A stretch of DNA of 35,351 nucleotides from DAORHV01 sp964513925 (GTDB taxonomy: Bacteria > Patescibacteriota > Gracilibacteria > Peribacterales > Peribacteraceae), in contig CAZENR010000013.1 in the NCBI GenBank assembly GCA_964513925.1, forward strand, positions 1 to 35,351, written 5' to 3'. A program made the position numbers and the translations under genes. Of this stretch, positions 7,120 through 15,634 are shown piece after piece. The notes under the pieces were generated by a model. The model was not told where the DNA came from, made no database searches, and saw only the letters and a program-made list of their open reading frames with translations. The stretch's first letter is position 1, and the number at the start of each line of letters is the position of its first letter.

Positions 7120-7575
7120 CTACGAGTTGTTGGCAAACATTGTCATGTCGGAGTCGACGTGTGCCCAGAAACGTTCGGGATTGCCTCCAAGTAAGCTGAA
7201 ACGCGTTTTGCCTATCCGATCTTGCACATACATAGCCATCGGATGCATTGCGGCCTCTGTCGCGTCATTCTGACTCTTACCCTCATAGTCGTCCATGGGG
7301 AAATCGGCAAGCATCGTGTCGGCCCAATTGGTAGAATCGCCTCCTTGCGGACGACACAGCGCGCCCTTGGCATGCCCTGAAGGAGTGAGCTGCGGCGTAG
7401 AGCGAGATGCCGCAATTGCAAGCATGTGCGCGATTTTTTTCATGTTTCCGGCGTAGCGTAAACATGTCTGCTGCACGTAGGAGGGCGACAGGGTGGGATA
7501 CAACGCGGCAATGTGCTCCGGAGTAGCGTCTGCTGCTACTGTGCTGGAGTCCGGGGTGTGGCTTGGGGAACGCAT
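7120..7575 (-). CDS. Hypothetical protein, 151 aa
   Basis: A small, probably soluble protein with no signal peptide or membrane span. The N-terminal third is Ser/Thr/Pro-rich. The middle has IAALYPTLSPSYVQQTCLRY, which reads like a short helical repeat. The C-terminal part is richer in Met, Asp and Asn (PMDDYEGKSQND, DSDMTMFANN). The minus-strand leader is T-rich with GATACT about 21 bases before the ATG and no Shine-Dalgarno. No family recognised; gene status is supported by a long frame in an otherwise empty interval with codon use like its neighbours. Confidence 0.6.
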   Translation of the reverse strand: MRSPSHTPDSSTVAADATPEHIAALYPTLSPSYVQQTCLRYAGNMKKIAHMLAIAASRSTPQLTPSGHAKGALCRPQGGDSTNWADTMLADFPMDDYEGKSQNDATEAAMHPMAMYVQDRIGKTRFSLLGGNPERFWAHVDSDMTMFANNS

Positions 7576-7701
7576 TGGTCAAAAAAATGTGACGGTAGTA
7601 TCGGGATTTTGAAATCCGACGCAACCTCACTGGTTACCCGAAGTGCCAAGTATGTAAAAAAACGGCTTGAGAAAGGCAAATAGTCGATCTATCAGATGTG
7701 C

Positions 7702-9144
7702 CTACTCAGCAACGTGCGACTCAAGCCAAGCCTTGATTTTATTCACTTTCAACTGGTTCGGAGACACGATGCGCTGGCTTTCGTGCATGTCTCGCAGCAG
7801 CTGCACCCGCAGCTCAATGGTGAACTGGGATTGCGGCGAGCCCAAAGAGCCGTCTCCATCGTTTACGTAAATGTTGGATTCGCCAAGCTTGATGGTTCCG
7901 GTGGTATTCATGTTCGCAGAACCCAAAAACGTGCGTGACCTATCGACGTGAATAAGCTTGGCGTGCGTAAGCCTCGACAAGTACACGCGCACGCTTTGCG
8001 GCGGACTGCGACGCAAGATGTCGCGCAAGATCGCATAGTTTAAATCGTGCTGCACATCCGGATGTTCTGAAGTGAGAATGGCCACTTGTACGCCTCGGTT
8101 TGCCGCAGAGACAATTGCATCCGTCAGACGCTCGTCTCCAAAGTACGCCATCTGAATGATGACCTCGCGCTGGGCGCTGTCGAGCAGATGCTGCATGATG
8201 GCAGCAACCTCCAGTTTTTTCCCTTTAGGCTGACGCACAACATTGAAGAAAAAATCCACAGTCGCACCCAAGGGTAAATCCAGACATTCGCGCCCGCTGA
8301 TGCGCTCTTGAAACCTGCCAACGAGCAGCGCACTGCGAATTTCCACCATGTAGTCGTGAAATTCATGCCTGGAAACGTTGGAAATGTTCACGCCCCCCAG
8401 AATCACCGTTTCGTCGTCAAACAGATAGACCTTGGAATGGTCGTATCGCGGCCGCCGCTCGATGCGAACGTTGGGGTGTTGCAACAGCGCATCCGCCGTG
8501 GCATTGGACTTTTGTCGAACACGCTTGCGAGTGCCTCCTGGGTAGCCCCAGCGCATGAGCGTGGCTCCGAATGCATCGCGAATGCGAATGGCATCCTTGT
8601 GAAAAAAACTATGACCGGGACTGACGCCTCGCTCGAACATCACACCACACTGATCTTTATGGATTATCACTTTCACTCCCCTGTTTGCGGCATCCAGCAG
8701 GGCGGATGCCACTTCGTTGCCGGTATCGTCATCGACCCACACGAACATCCACATCTCTATGGATTTCTTCGAATTGCGGATATGGCGCAGTACTGCCGCA
8801 GTAGATTTTTCGCCGCCGACATGCAGGGTAATCTCGTCCGCTAGGCGCGTAGGGTCTTTGCCATCAAGAATAAAGCCATTGTTCGGACAGAGCTCTTTGC
8901 AGCCGCGCCAGGTACGGTTATCAAACAATGACCGCAGCTTGCCGTCCGTGGCGCGTATGGAGGCAGCCAGCAATTCACATAGGTGCTTTACGCGACGCCT
9001 TACGTTCTCTTGAGGCAAATCCGGCGACCGTACAAGTTGAGCCACTTCCGCCATGGCACCGTAGCATAGCGTTGCAGAAACTTGCGCTGCGTTTGGCGCT
9101 TTGCGGCGACGCGATGGTTGCAACTTCCGTTTCGGAAAACCCAT
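7702..9144 (-). CDS. Phospholipase D-like / cardiolipin synthase-like protein
   Basis: A 480-residue protein with two PLD domains. The first HKD motif is YDHSKVYLFDD with His236 and Lys238, followed by GGVNIS; the second is THAKLIHVDRSR with His394 and Lys396, followed by GSANMN. Two HxK sites in one chain make the complete active centre of bacterial cardiolipin synthases and other phosphatidyltransferases. The first 100 residues are basic and unrelated to the usual two-TM N-terminus of ClsA, so a soluble or peripherally bound enzyme is likely (ClsB-like). Upstream in-frame starts would add a very hydrophobic stretch, but that is antisense to the divergent gene and TATACT ends 8 bases before ATG 9144. 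Substrate uncertain. Confidence 0.85.
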   Translation of the reverse strand: MGFPKRKLQPSRRRKAPNAAQVSATLCYGAMAEVAQLVRSPDLPQENVRRRVKHLCELLAASIRATDGKLRSLFDNRTWRGCKELCPNNGFILDGKDPTRLADEITLHVGGEKSTAAVLRHIRNSKKSIEMWMFVWVDDDTGNEVASALLDAANRGVKVIIHKDQCGVMFERGVSPGHSFFHKDAIRIRDAFGATLMRWGYPGGTRKRVRQKSNATADALLQHPNVRIERRPRYDHSKVYLFDDETVILGGVNISNVSRHEFHDYMVEIRSALLVGRFQERISGRECLDLPLGATVDFFFNVVRQPKGKKLEVAAIMQHLLDSAQREVIIQMAYFGDERLTDAIVSAANRGVQVAILTSEHPDVQHDLNYAILRDILRRSPPQSVRVYLSRLTHAKLIHVDRSRTFLGSANMNTTGTIKLGESNIYVNDGDGSLGSPQSQFTIELRVQLLRDMHESQRIVSPNQLKVNKIKAWLESHVAE

Positions 9145-9152
9145 GCCCACCG

Positions 9153-9158
9153 AGTATA
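9153..9158 (-). promoter_or_regulatory. -10 element before the PLD-like gene
   Basis: Minus-strand TATACT lies 8 bases before ATG 9144, giving a predicted leader of 0-2 bases. No good -35 is visible. It decides the start codon chosen for this gene. Confidence 0.45.
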
Positions 9159-9182
9159 CAGACTTCAAGTAGCTCCGAACCA

Positions 9183-9211
9183 TGGAAAAAAGCCAAAAAA
9201 TACGATATACT
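9183..9211 (+). promoter_or_regulatory. Promoter for the gene at 9235
   Basis: TGGAAA (9183-9188, four of six to the -35 consensus), a 17-base spacer and TATACT (9206-9211). The transcript would have a leader of about 17 bases. AGGAG (9216-9220) follows, 14 bases from the ATG, farther than usual for a Shine-Dalgarno; it is one of very few SD-like strings before any start in this window. Confidence 0.5.
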
Positions 9212-9234
9212 ATATAGGAGAAAAACCCACAAAA

Positions 9235-10707
9235 ATGCCGACACCAGAACAGGTAAACGACGGCAGAAATTTGCCACAGGAACCAGACGAGAGGAGACTG
9301 GGGCTGATGGCGCAAACACGAAATCGCTTGGAACAACTGCCAGACTCTCCGCGGCGAAGCGGAACGCGCGAGAGGTTAGCGGCAGCTCGGCAATCCGTGG
9401 AACGCGAGACCGATTTGACGTTGGTCGACCGTATCAACCATCGAGACACTCGCATTCCATGGGAGCAAACGCAGGAGGCGGCCACTCCGGAGGTACGTTT
9501 TTCAGAAATGCAGAATGCGCCGCTGTGGAGGCGCGTCGGCTTGTACATGAGGCTGTTAAAAGGGAGCAACGACTCGTACGGCGCACATTTCCATGCCGAA
9601 CGCCTGCATGCACTCAGCGACTACCAGAAAGCGGACGTCGTGGAACAACTTGAAAGACTGGATCAAGGAACAATGAGCTGGCGCACCAAGCTTGTGTCCA
9701 CGCTCATGAAGACACACTCGGAATACGAGCTATTCAAACAAGGCTACCAGCGAGCAGAGACGACAGGTGCGGCAACGGAGAAGCATGCCGTAACGGCGGG
9801 GCAAACACTGGAATCCATCATGAAATCTCGTACTGGTGGCGAGCGATTGTGGCGCAGCATTAAAGACGGAGATGTGGTCGGGCCACTCGACTTCGACGAT
9901 CCCCTGCCAACCGGGGCACATGTGTATTTTTCAGCCGATGGATACCCCGTCTTCCTCTCCATGAAGGACGACGAACGTCCGGTGGTACCCGTGTACCGCA
10001 AAACAGACGAACGAGGGGATGCACTGCAACCGCCTCGCGATTGGAAGTGGGGCGCGGAAGCCTACCGCCGCTTCGAATTCCTGCAACGTCGAATGAAGGT
10101 CGGCGATGTGATCTTGTCGAATAACAGGCGAGATTTACGAACCGGAATGAGGCGTTTGTTCTACGCGAGAGGTAGGATGCTACAAGGCGGAAACAACGAT
10201 GAAAACGTCTTTCCTTTCATTCATAGCATGGTGGTTGTCGGAAGAGATGCACAAGGACCAATCATCGCCCATTTAGATCATAAAAATAAGCCATTGCGAT
10301 CGCTCAGGGAAATGGTCAACGCAGATGCTATGGACTCCATGTCTATCGGCAGAATTAGCGATGAATCAAAAGTCGAATCATTCGTAAAAAGCATGACGAG
10401 TTACTCACAATCAAACCCGTATGCATCTTTCGGGCAAACGCTCGAATATGACCGTCTCCTTGCAAAGCAGCAATCCGGGAAAGTTTTAACGAAAGACGAG
10501 AAGAAAAAAATGGACTCCATATGCGTGTGCACGAATGCCGTTAAACAAGCTGCGACGCAGGCATCTGTACAAGAGTTGCAGAACGCGACAACTGCACTCG
10601 ATATGTTTAAGTCACTACGCATCGTAGATACAATGAACATTCAATCTGTCGCACAACGCGGAAGCAGTGCCAGACTGAAAAATATTCGCCTGCGCCAAGC
10701 GGCATAA
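9235..10707 (+). CDS. Possible LysM-like + permuted NlpC/P60-like protein
   Basis: A 490-residue protein without signal peptide. Residues 1-100 are hydrophilic, Arg/Glu/Gln-rich and probably disordered. Residues 184-232 (KHAVTAGQTLESIM...GAHVYFS) have the V-x-x-GxTLxxI opening and later G-x-x-V/Y pattern of a degenerate LysM-type module. Residues 288-440 resemble the permuted papain-like YiiX/NlpC-P60 group: VGDVILSN, then FIHSMVVVG with His330, and CVCTNAV with Cys430/Cys432 late in the chain, the His-before-Cys order typical of permuted members. If so, it could cleave a peptide, amide or lipid-ester bond; the divergent PLD-like neighbour would fit an envelope role. A substantial insertion (about 395-428) precedes the Cys. 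Confidence in the gene is high, in the domains moderate. Confidence 0.6.
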   Translation: MPTPEQVNDGRNLPQEPDERRLGLMAQTRNRLEQLPDSPRRSGTRERLAAARQSVERETDLTLVDRINHRDTRIPWEQTQEAATPEVRFSEMQNAPLWRRVGLYMRLLKGSNDSYGAHFHAERLHALSDYQKADVVEQLERLDQGTMSWRTKLVSTLMKTHSEYELFKQGYQRAETTGAATEKHAVTAGQTLESIMKSRTGGERLWRSIKDGDVVGPLDFDDPLPTGAHVYFSADGYPVFLSMKDDERPVVPVYRKTDERGDALQPPRDWKWGAEAYRRFEFLQRRMKVGDVILSNNRRDLRTGMRRLFYARGRMLQGGNNDENVFPFIHSMVVVGRDAQGPIIAHLDHKNKPLRSLREMVNADAMDSMSIGRISDESKVESFVKSMTSYSQSNPYASFGQTLEYDRLLAKQQSGKVLTKDEKKKMDSICVCTNAVKQAATQASVQELQNATTALDMFKSLRIVDTMNIQSVAQRGSSARLKNIRLRQAA

Positions 10708-10714
10708 GACGATG

Positions 10715-10720
10715 TAGAAT
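10715..10720 (+). promoter_or_regulatory. -10 element before the glycosyltransferase
   Basis: TAGAAT ends 6 bases before the ATG at 10727, so the transcript would begin at the start codon. No Shine-Dalgarno fits in the 19-base gap after the upstream gene. No good -35. Confidence 0.4.
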
Positions 10721-10726
10721 GCGGTC

Positions 10727-11839
10727 ATGAAGATCGCCTTGGTCCACGAACTGCTCACCATGCGCGGCGGCGCGGAGCGCGTGCTCAAGATTGCCGCAGA
10801 ACTGTTTCCGCAAGCGCCTATTTACACGCTCTTGTACAACGAGAGAAAGCTTGGCGACTGGTTTCCAAAACAGCGCGTCGTCACCAGTTCACTGCAACCG
10901 TGGACTGCGTTGACTACAAATCACCATTACTACCTTTCGCGTTTTCCCGCCGCAGTCGAAGCATGGGATTTTTCGGCATTCGACGTGGTGCTTTCCTTCT
11001 CTTCTGCATTCGCGCACGGCATCATCACCAACGGCAAGCCCAAGCACGTTTGCTACGTGCACTCCCCTGCCCGTTACTTGTGGGACCGCACGCACGACGT
11101 GCAAGCTGCGGCCGGCAGCGGCCTCCTGGGGCAATTGAAGCGCTGGTACCTGTCACGCACGTTCCATAATCTGCGTATTTGGGATACCGAAGCGGCAGAT
11201 CGTCCGGATGTCCTGATTGCACCATCGATAGAAGTGCAACGGCGGATTCAGTTGTACTGGAGACGCGAAGCCGACATCGTACATCCGCCTATAGACGATG
11301 CCTGGCTCAAGCCATACACGCCGAGCACCGGCGCAATGCAGCACCCCGACTATTTTTTGGTGGTATCCACCCTGGCACGCTACAAGCGTATCGACATCGC
11401 GATACAGGCAGCCAACGATTGCGGCGCGCGGCTCACGATAGTCGGCGAAGGACCCGACATGGCCCGCCTGCGGTCGATTGCCGGGCCCACGGTGGAATTC
11501 TACGGCTGGCGCAGCAACGATGAACTTCGCGACCTCTACACCAAAGCGAAGGCTGTTATTTTCGCCGGACACGAGGACTTTGGCCTTGTGCCACTCGAGG
11601 CCATGGCATGCGGCACGCCGGTCATTGCCTACAGGCAAGGAGGAGCGCTGGAAACGGTCATCGACGGAAAAACGGGCACCTTCTTCGCAGATCCGGCACG
11701 GGAATCCTTGGCGAAAATGATGACGACGTTTAAGCGACAAGAATTCGATGCGGCAGCATGCGTTGCTCGGGCAAAGGAATTCGATCGCACTTCTTTCGAA
11801 CAGGGTCTTCTCGAAAGAATCGATCGCGTCTTACGATAG
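10727..11839 (+). CDS. Glycosyltransferase family 4
   Basis: A 370-residue GT-B-fold glycosyltransferase of the GT4 type, which moves a sugar from a nucleotide-sugar donor to an acceptor while retaining configuration. The N-terminal domain has MKIALVHELLTMRGGAERVL with the acceptor-side Gly-Gly loop, and CYVHSPARYLWD. The C-terminal donor domain has DYFLVVSTLARYKRIDIAI, LTIVGEGPDM, and the E-x7-E type motif in AGHEDFGLVPLEAMACGTPVIAYRQGG. It resembles WbaZ/mannosyltransferase-like enzymes of surface polysaccharide synthesis, but the sugar cannot be told. It has no membrane span and probably works at the inner face of the membrane. Its last 9 bases overlap the converging EamA-like gene. Confidence 0.92.
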   Translation: MKIALVHELLTMRGGAERVLKIAAELFPQAPIYTLLYNERKLGDWFPKQRVVTSSLQPWTALTTNHHYYLSRFPAAVEAWDFSAFDVVLSFSSAFAHGIITNGKPKHVCYVHSPARYLWDRTHDVQAAAGSGLLGQLKRWYLSRTFHNLRIWDTEAADRPDVLIAPSIEVQRRIQLYWRREADIVHPPIDDAWLKPYTPSTGAMQHPDYFLVVSTLARYKRIDIAIQAANDCGARLTIVGEGPDMARLRSIAGPTVEFYGWRSNDELRDLYTKAKAVIFAGHEDFGLVPLEAMACGTPVIAYRQGGALETVIDGKTGTFFADPARESLAKMMTTFKRQEFDAAACVARAKEFDRTSFEQGLLERIDRVLR

Positions 11840-12274
11840 TGCGACCAGCGTCCCGCCGAGAATGACAAGCAATGCACCGACCACCAGTTTCAATGCCTGT
11901 ACTTTTTGCCACTCCGCAAACACCCATAGTGCGATCACGACCGCTACCAACGTATTCATGTTGTACAGCGGAACCAGCTTGGAAAGCGGAGCACCGTAAC
12001 GAACCAGTCCTATGCCTACCAATCCCACGCCAAGCCCCCAGGTGATTCCCATGGCCAGCGTAAACCATCCGGCGCGGGGAGAATATGCGCGACTCGGATC
12101 GATGAACAAAAACAACACGCCTGTCAGCGCCACACCAACAGCAATAATAAGAAGATAGACACCGAGTCCAATCCCCGCTTGCGTACCGGCTTTTGCGAGA
12201 ACACCGTTGACGCCAAAGAGCAGTGCCGGCACCAGGCCTCCTATCAGCAAGCCGGCGAGTTCCGCATTCGCCAT
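11831..12274 (-). CDS. EamA/DMT-superfamily small membrane protein
   Basis: A 147-residue protein with five hydrophobic spans, matching one EamA (drug/metabolite transporter) repeat unit and not the usual two. The pattern LLIGGLVPALLFGVNGVLAKAG, then GVGLVGIGLVRYGAPLSKLVPLYNMNTLVAVVIALWVFAEW, then LVVGALLVILGGTLVAL is typical: the second segment is the substrate-facing P-x-x-x-L/N region and the last is the C-terminal helix. Single-unit members act as dimers. The start at 12274 leaves 1 base after the ruvB stop, so it is very likely co-transcribed with ruvB. Upstream in-frame starts lie inside ruvB and were not used. The cargo is unknown. Confidence 0.8.
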   Translation of the reverse strand: MANAELAGLLIGGLVPALLFGVNGVLAKAGTQAGIGLGVYLLIIAVGVALTGVLFLFIDPSRAYSPRAGWFTLAMGITWGLGVGLVGIGLVRYGAPLSKLVPLYNMNTLVAVVIALWVFAEWQKVQALKLVVGALLVILGGTLVALS

Positions 12275-12275
12275 A

Positions 12276-13322
12276 CTAGAAAAGCGTAGCGGCATTCTTT
12301 GGTTGCGGTATGCCAAGCAGATCGTAGGCATGCTTGGTCGCCATGCGCCCTTTTGGCGTGCGCTGCAGGTAGCCGCACTGCATCAAATACGGCTCGTACA
12401 CATCTTCCAGCGTCTCCTCCTCTTCGGCCGTGGCGGCGGCAAGCGTGGACAGCCCCACTGGCCCGCCACCAAAACGCTCGATGAGCGTAGATAAAATAGT
12501 GCGGTCGTTTCCGTCCAAACCGTTGTCGTCTATGCCCAGCGCATGGAGCGTATGATTCACGCGTGGGAGCCCTATCGCCGACTCGTCATTCACCTGCGCG
12601 AAATCGCGCACGGCGCGCACCAGCCTGTTGGCGATGCGTGGCGTTGCACGACTTGCCCTGGCAATACGGTGCGCAGACTCTGCATCCATAGGCACGGAGA
12701 GCAGCCGCGAAGCACGATCGACAATAAGCTGCATTTCGGGAATGTCGTAAAACTTGAGCCTGAAGTTGTGAATGAAGCGATCGCGAAGCGGCATGCTGAC
12801 TGCGCCTATTTTGGTAGTGGCGCCGATGAGCGTAAACGGCTGAATGTCTATGCGCATGGATCTCGCCGAGGGCCCCTTGCCGATCATCAGGTCGAGGACG
12901 TAATCCTCCATGGCGCTGTAGAGCACCTCTTCAATAGCCGGACGCATGCGGTGAATCTCATCAATGAACAGCACGTCTCCCGGCTGCAAATTGGTCAACA
13001 GCGAAGCTAAGTCGCCTGGCTTCTCGATCGCCGGGCCGGATGTCACGCGCATCTGTGCGCCCATCTCCCGCGCCAGAATATGTGCCAAGGTCGTTTTTCC
13101 AAGTCCGGGAGGACCATGCAAAATAGCGTGTCCCAGCGGTTCTTTGCGGCGACGCGCCGCTTCGATGTGCACCAATAAGTGTCCTTTAATCTCGCTCTGA
13201 CCTACGTAATCCTGCAGACTCCTGGGGCGCAAGGAGGTATCTATTTGCTCCGCATCCTGAGCGATGGCCGCGGGTTCCGCGACCGATTGCCGACGCTTGC
13301 GCTTGGTACGCTCTATGGCCAT
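12276..13322 (-). CDS. ruvB: Holliday junction branch migration helicase RuvB
   Basis: A 348-residue RuvB, the hexameric AAA+ motor that with RuvA drives Holliday junction branch migration in recombinational repair. Walker A GPPGLGKT is at residues 70-77, Walker B is LFIDEIHRM, the sensor 1 region is LIGATTKIG, and the arginine-finger/sensor 2 region is RASRATPRIANRLVRAVRDF. The C-terminal winged-helix domain ends with RTPKGRMATKHAYDLLGI. Length is normal apart from a 25-residue basic N-terminal tail. The ATG at 13322 is 7 bases after TATACT (13330-13335), so a leaderless transcript is likely; upstream open codons lie in the promoter. ruvA and ruvC are not adjacent. Confidence 0.97.
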   Translation of the reverse strand: MAIERTKRKRRQSVAEPAAIAQDAEQIDTSLRPRSLQDYVGQSEIKGHLLVHIEAARRRKEPLGHAILHGPPGLGKTTLAHILAREMGAQMRVTSGPAIEKPGDLASLLTNLQPGDVLFIDEIHRMRPAIEEVLYSAMEDYVLDLMIGKGPSARSMRIDIQPFTLIGATTKIGAVSMPLRDRFIHNFRLKFYDIPEMQLIVDRASRLLSVPMDAESAHRIARASRATPRIANRLVRAVRDFAQVNDESAIGLPRVNHTLHALGIDDNGLDGNDRTILSTLIERFGGGPVGLSTLAAATAEEEETLEDVYEPYLMQCGYLQRTPKGRMATKHAYDLLGIPQPKNAATLF

Positions 13323-13329
13323 GTACCGC

Positions 13330-13335
13330 AGTATA
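13330..13335 (-). promoter_or_regulatory. -10 element before ruvB
   Basis: Minus-strand TATACT, one base from consensus, ends 7 bases before the ruvB ATG. It decides the start call and predicts an almost leaderless transcript carrying ruvB and the EamA-like gene. Confidence 0.5.
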
Positions 13336-13419
13336 CACAAAGGAGTACGTTCGTCCACCAAGATTTTGCTCTAGCGCTTCCACGCCTGCATGGAGACATG
13401 CTGCTTGCGCCTCTTTCGG

Positions 13420-13448
13420 TAGCCAAAAAATGGATATTTTGCTATACT
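13420..13448 (+). promoter_or_regulatory. Promoter of the acetyl-CoA synthetase gene
   Basis: TAGCCA (13420-13425, four of six), a 17-base spacer ending in TGC, and TATACT (13443-13448) make an extended -10 promoter. The hexamer ends 11 bases before the ATG, predicting a leader of about 5 bases. Confidence 0.6.
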
Positions 13449-13459
13449 GTCTCACGACA

Positions 13460-15547
13460 ATGTACGTCCTCGAACCAACAACAATCGCCGTAATTGGAGC
13501 CAGCGCCGAAGAAAAAAAGCTCGGCCATTACATCCTGAAAAACCTGCTTACGCAGGGCTTTACAGGCACCGTGTATCCCGTGAACCCCAAACACGATGAG
13601 CTGATGGGTGTAAAGGCATACCCAACCGTGGAAGCAATTCCGGGAACCGTAGACATGGCAATCGTCGTAACGCCTGCGGCCACCGTGCATGATGTCGCCG
13701 AATCTTGCGGTAAGAAAGGTGTAAAAACACTGGTAGTTATTTCGGCTGGGTTCGGCGAACTCGGCACCGAAGAAGCGCACGAGCGAGAGCAGCGTCTGCT
13801 GCAGATCGTTCGTAGTCACAGCATGAGCATGGTGGGGCCCAACTGTCTAGGCGTGCTTCGTCCGTCCATCGGGCTCAATGCTTCATTTGCAGTGCAGGCA
13901 AGCGCTCCTGGCAATATCGCGCTCATTAGTCAGTCCGGCGCCATGGCGGTAGCACTCATGGACGCCGCCGCGAACTTGTCGATGGGGTACTCATTGGTTG
14001 CAAGCATTGGAAACAAGACCGATCTGGATGAATGCGATTTCCTGGAAATTTGCGAAAACGACTCCAAGACCGCAGCAGTCGGCCTGTATTTGGAAAGCAT
14101 TAAAGACGGCCCGCGCTTTGCCCAAATCGCCAGGCGCGTCAGCAAGACCAAGCCAATCGTGCTCATTAAATCCGGCGTTTCCAAGCGCGGCTCCATGGCG
14201 GTGTCTTCGCACACTGGTGCACTGGCGGGATCAAGCGCCGCTATCGATGCGCTCTGCAGGCAGGCGGGAATCCACCGAGCTGAAAACACCGGAGTCTTTT
14301 TGGATTTGTTGCGCACCCTAGCATCACAACCCGCGCTGCTGTCCCCGAACATTGCCATCGTCACCAATGCCGGCGGCCCCGGCGTGCTGGCAACCGATGC
14401 TGCGGAACGTGAAGGATTGGTTCTTGCGGCGCTAGCGGAAGCAACCAAGCAATCGCTCAAGCAAAAACTCCCTGTTGCGGCGAGCGTTGCCAACCCCGTG
14501 GACGTCCTCGGCGATGCGCTGGCAGACAGGTACGTGGCGGCAATCGGCGCCTGTGCCCAAGACCCCGAGGTAGATGGCATCGCTGCATTGCTGACGCCCC
14601 AAGTCATGACACCGTGCACCGAAATCGCCAAGGCAATCGTCCAAGTGTCGAAAGCACATCCTTTCGTACCGATCGTCGCCGCATTCATGGGCAACGACAG
14701 CGTTGCGGAGGCGCGTGCCATCTTAGGGAGCGGGGGCGTGCCGCAGTTTGCAACACCCGAGGAAGCAATCCGAGCGCTGAAGTCGCTGGCATCCAAAGCC
14801 CATCCCCTGCCGGATACGAAGGAAGAAGATCCCCGCGCCGACGACAGAAGGAGTGCTGCGACGGGTATTCTGCAAGACAAAAACGGACTGCTTCCGGAAG
14901 AAACAGTAGAGGAGCTGCTTGCACTCTACGAGCTGCCCGTACCCGACCAAGCGGTGGCCCGCAGCGCCGCCGAGGCAGTGGAATGTGCCGAACAGATCGG
15001 CTACCCGGTCATCGCAAAAATCAGCTCGCCTGACATCCTTCACAAAACCGATATCGGCGGCGTGCGCGCCAATCTGAAGACCGCTGCCGAGGTCAAAAAA
15101 GCCTATGACGACATCCTGAAGAACTGCGCCAAGCACGAGCCTTCGGCAGGTATTCACGGCGTGCTGATACAGAAGTTCCTCCCCGTAGGAAACGAGTTTA
15201 TCGTCGGTGCATTGCGAGACCCGTCCTTCGGACCCTTGGTAATGGTGGGACTCGGCGGAATTTATACCGAGCTGTTTCATGACACCGCATTCCGGCTCGC
15301 TCCCGTCTCGGAGCAGCAGGCTTACGAAATGCTGCAGGAGCTCAAGTCTTGGAAGCTTTTGCTTGGCATGCGCGGCAAAGGCCAAGCGGATATTGCCGAG
15401 CTGGCACGCACAATCGTTGCAATCGGTCAGTTAGTCAGCGACTGTCCGAGAGTGAAGGAACTGGACTTAAACCCGGTCTTAGTGCACGAGAATGGCGTTA
15501 TCATCGCCGATGCCAAAATCGTAGTAGACGAAGTAGGCCACCTTTAA
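13460..15547 (+). CDS. ADP-forming acetyl-CoA synthetase, alpha-beta fusion
   Basis: A 695-residue NDP-forming acyl-CoA synthetase that converts acetyl-CoA (or another acyl-CoA), ADP and phosphate to the acid, CoA and ATP by one step of substrate-level phosphorylation. The CoA-binding domain opens with IAVIGASAEEKKLGHYILKNL; the succinyl-CoA-ligase-like part carries ISQSGAMA and the phospho-His site SSHTGALAGSSA (His251). A hinge of about 40 residues (around 445-490) leads to the ATP-grasp domain with YPVIAKISSPDILHKTDIGGV and GLGGIYTELFHD. The alpha and beta parts are fused in the order common in archaea and many CPR genomes. The ATG at 13460 is preferred to one at 13430 because the latter lies in the promoter. 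It is probably a main ATP source in a fermentative cell. Confidence 0.95.
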   Translation: MYVLEPTTIAVIGASAEEKKLGHYILKNLLTQGFTGTVYPVNPKHDELMGVKAYPTVEAIPGTVDMAIVVTPAATVHDVAESCGKKGVKTLVVISAGFGELGTEEAHEREQRLLQIVRSHSMSMVGPNCLGVLRPSIGLNASFAVQASAPGNIALISQSGAMAVALMDAAANLSMGYSLVASIGNKTDLDECDFLEICENDSKTAAVGLYLESIKDGPRFAQIARRVSKTKPIVLIKSGVSKRGSMAVSSHTGALAGSSAAIDALCRQAGIHRAENTGVFLDLLRTLASQPALLSPNIAIVTNAGGPGVLATDAAEREGLVLAALAEATKQSLKQKLPVAASVANPVDVLGDALADRYVAAIGACAQDPEVDGIAALLTPQVMTPCTEIAKAIVQVSKAHPFVPIVAAFMGNDSVAEARAILGSGGVPQFATPEEAIRALKSLASKAHPLPDTKEEDPRADDRRSAATGILQDKNGLLPEETVEELLALYELPVPDQAVARSAAEAVECAEQIGYPVIAKISSPDILHKTDIGGVRANLKTAAEVKKAYDDILKNCAKHEPSAGIHGVLIQKFLPVGNEFIVGALRDPSFGPLVMVGLGGIYTELFHDTAFRLAPVSEQQAYEMLQELKSWKLLLGMRGKGQADIAELARTIVAIGQLVSDCPRVKELDLNPVLVHENGVIIADAKIVVDEVGHL

Positions 15548-15572
15548 GGAGACACAGGCATTATTTTGTATT

Positions 15573-15601
15573 TTGTAATTTATGTTTTTTAATGATATAA
15601 T
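15573..15601 (+). promoter_or_regulatory. Strong promoter before the exported protein gene
   Basis: TTGTAA (15573-15578), a 17-base spacer ending in TGA, and a perfect TATAAT (15596-15601) in an AT-rich block. The predicted leader is about 27 bases, A/C-rich, with no Shine-Dalgarno. Confidence 0.75.
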
Positions 15602-15634
15602 GTAAAGAATACAAAACACATCCCAATCACTCCT

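Noticed and set aside
9145..9336. Longer PLD-like protein starting upstream with a strongly hydrophobic N-terminus that looks like membrane spans.
   Set aside because: The stretch is antisense to the start of the divergent gene at 9235, and hydrophilic codons read backwards give hydrophobic ones. A -10 element 8 bases before ATG 9144 supports the shorter form.
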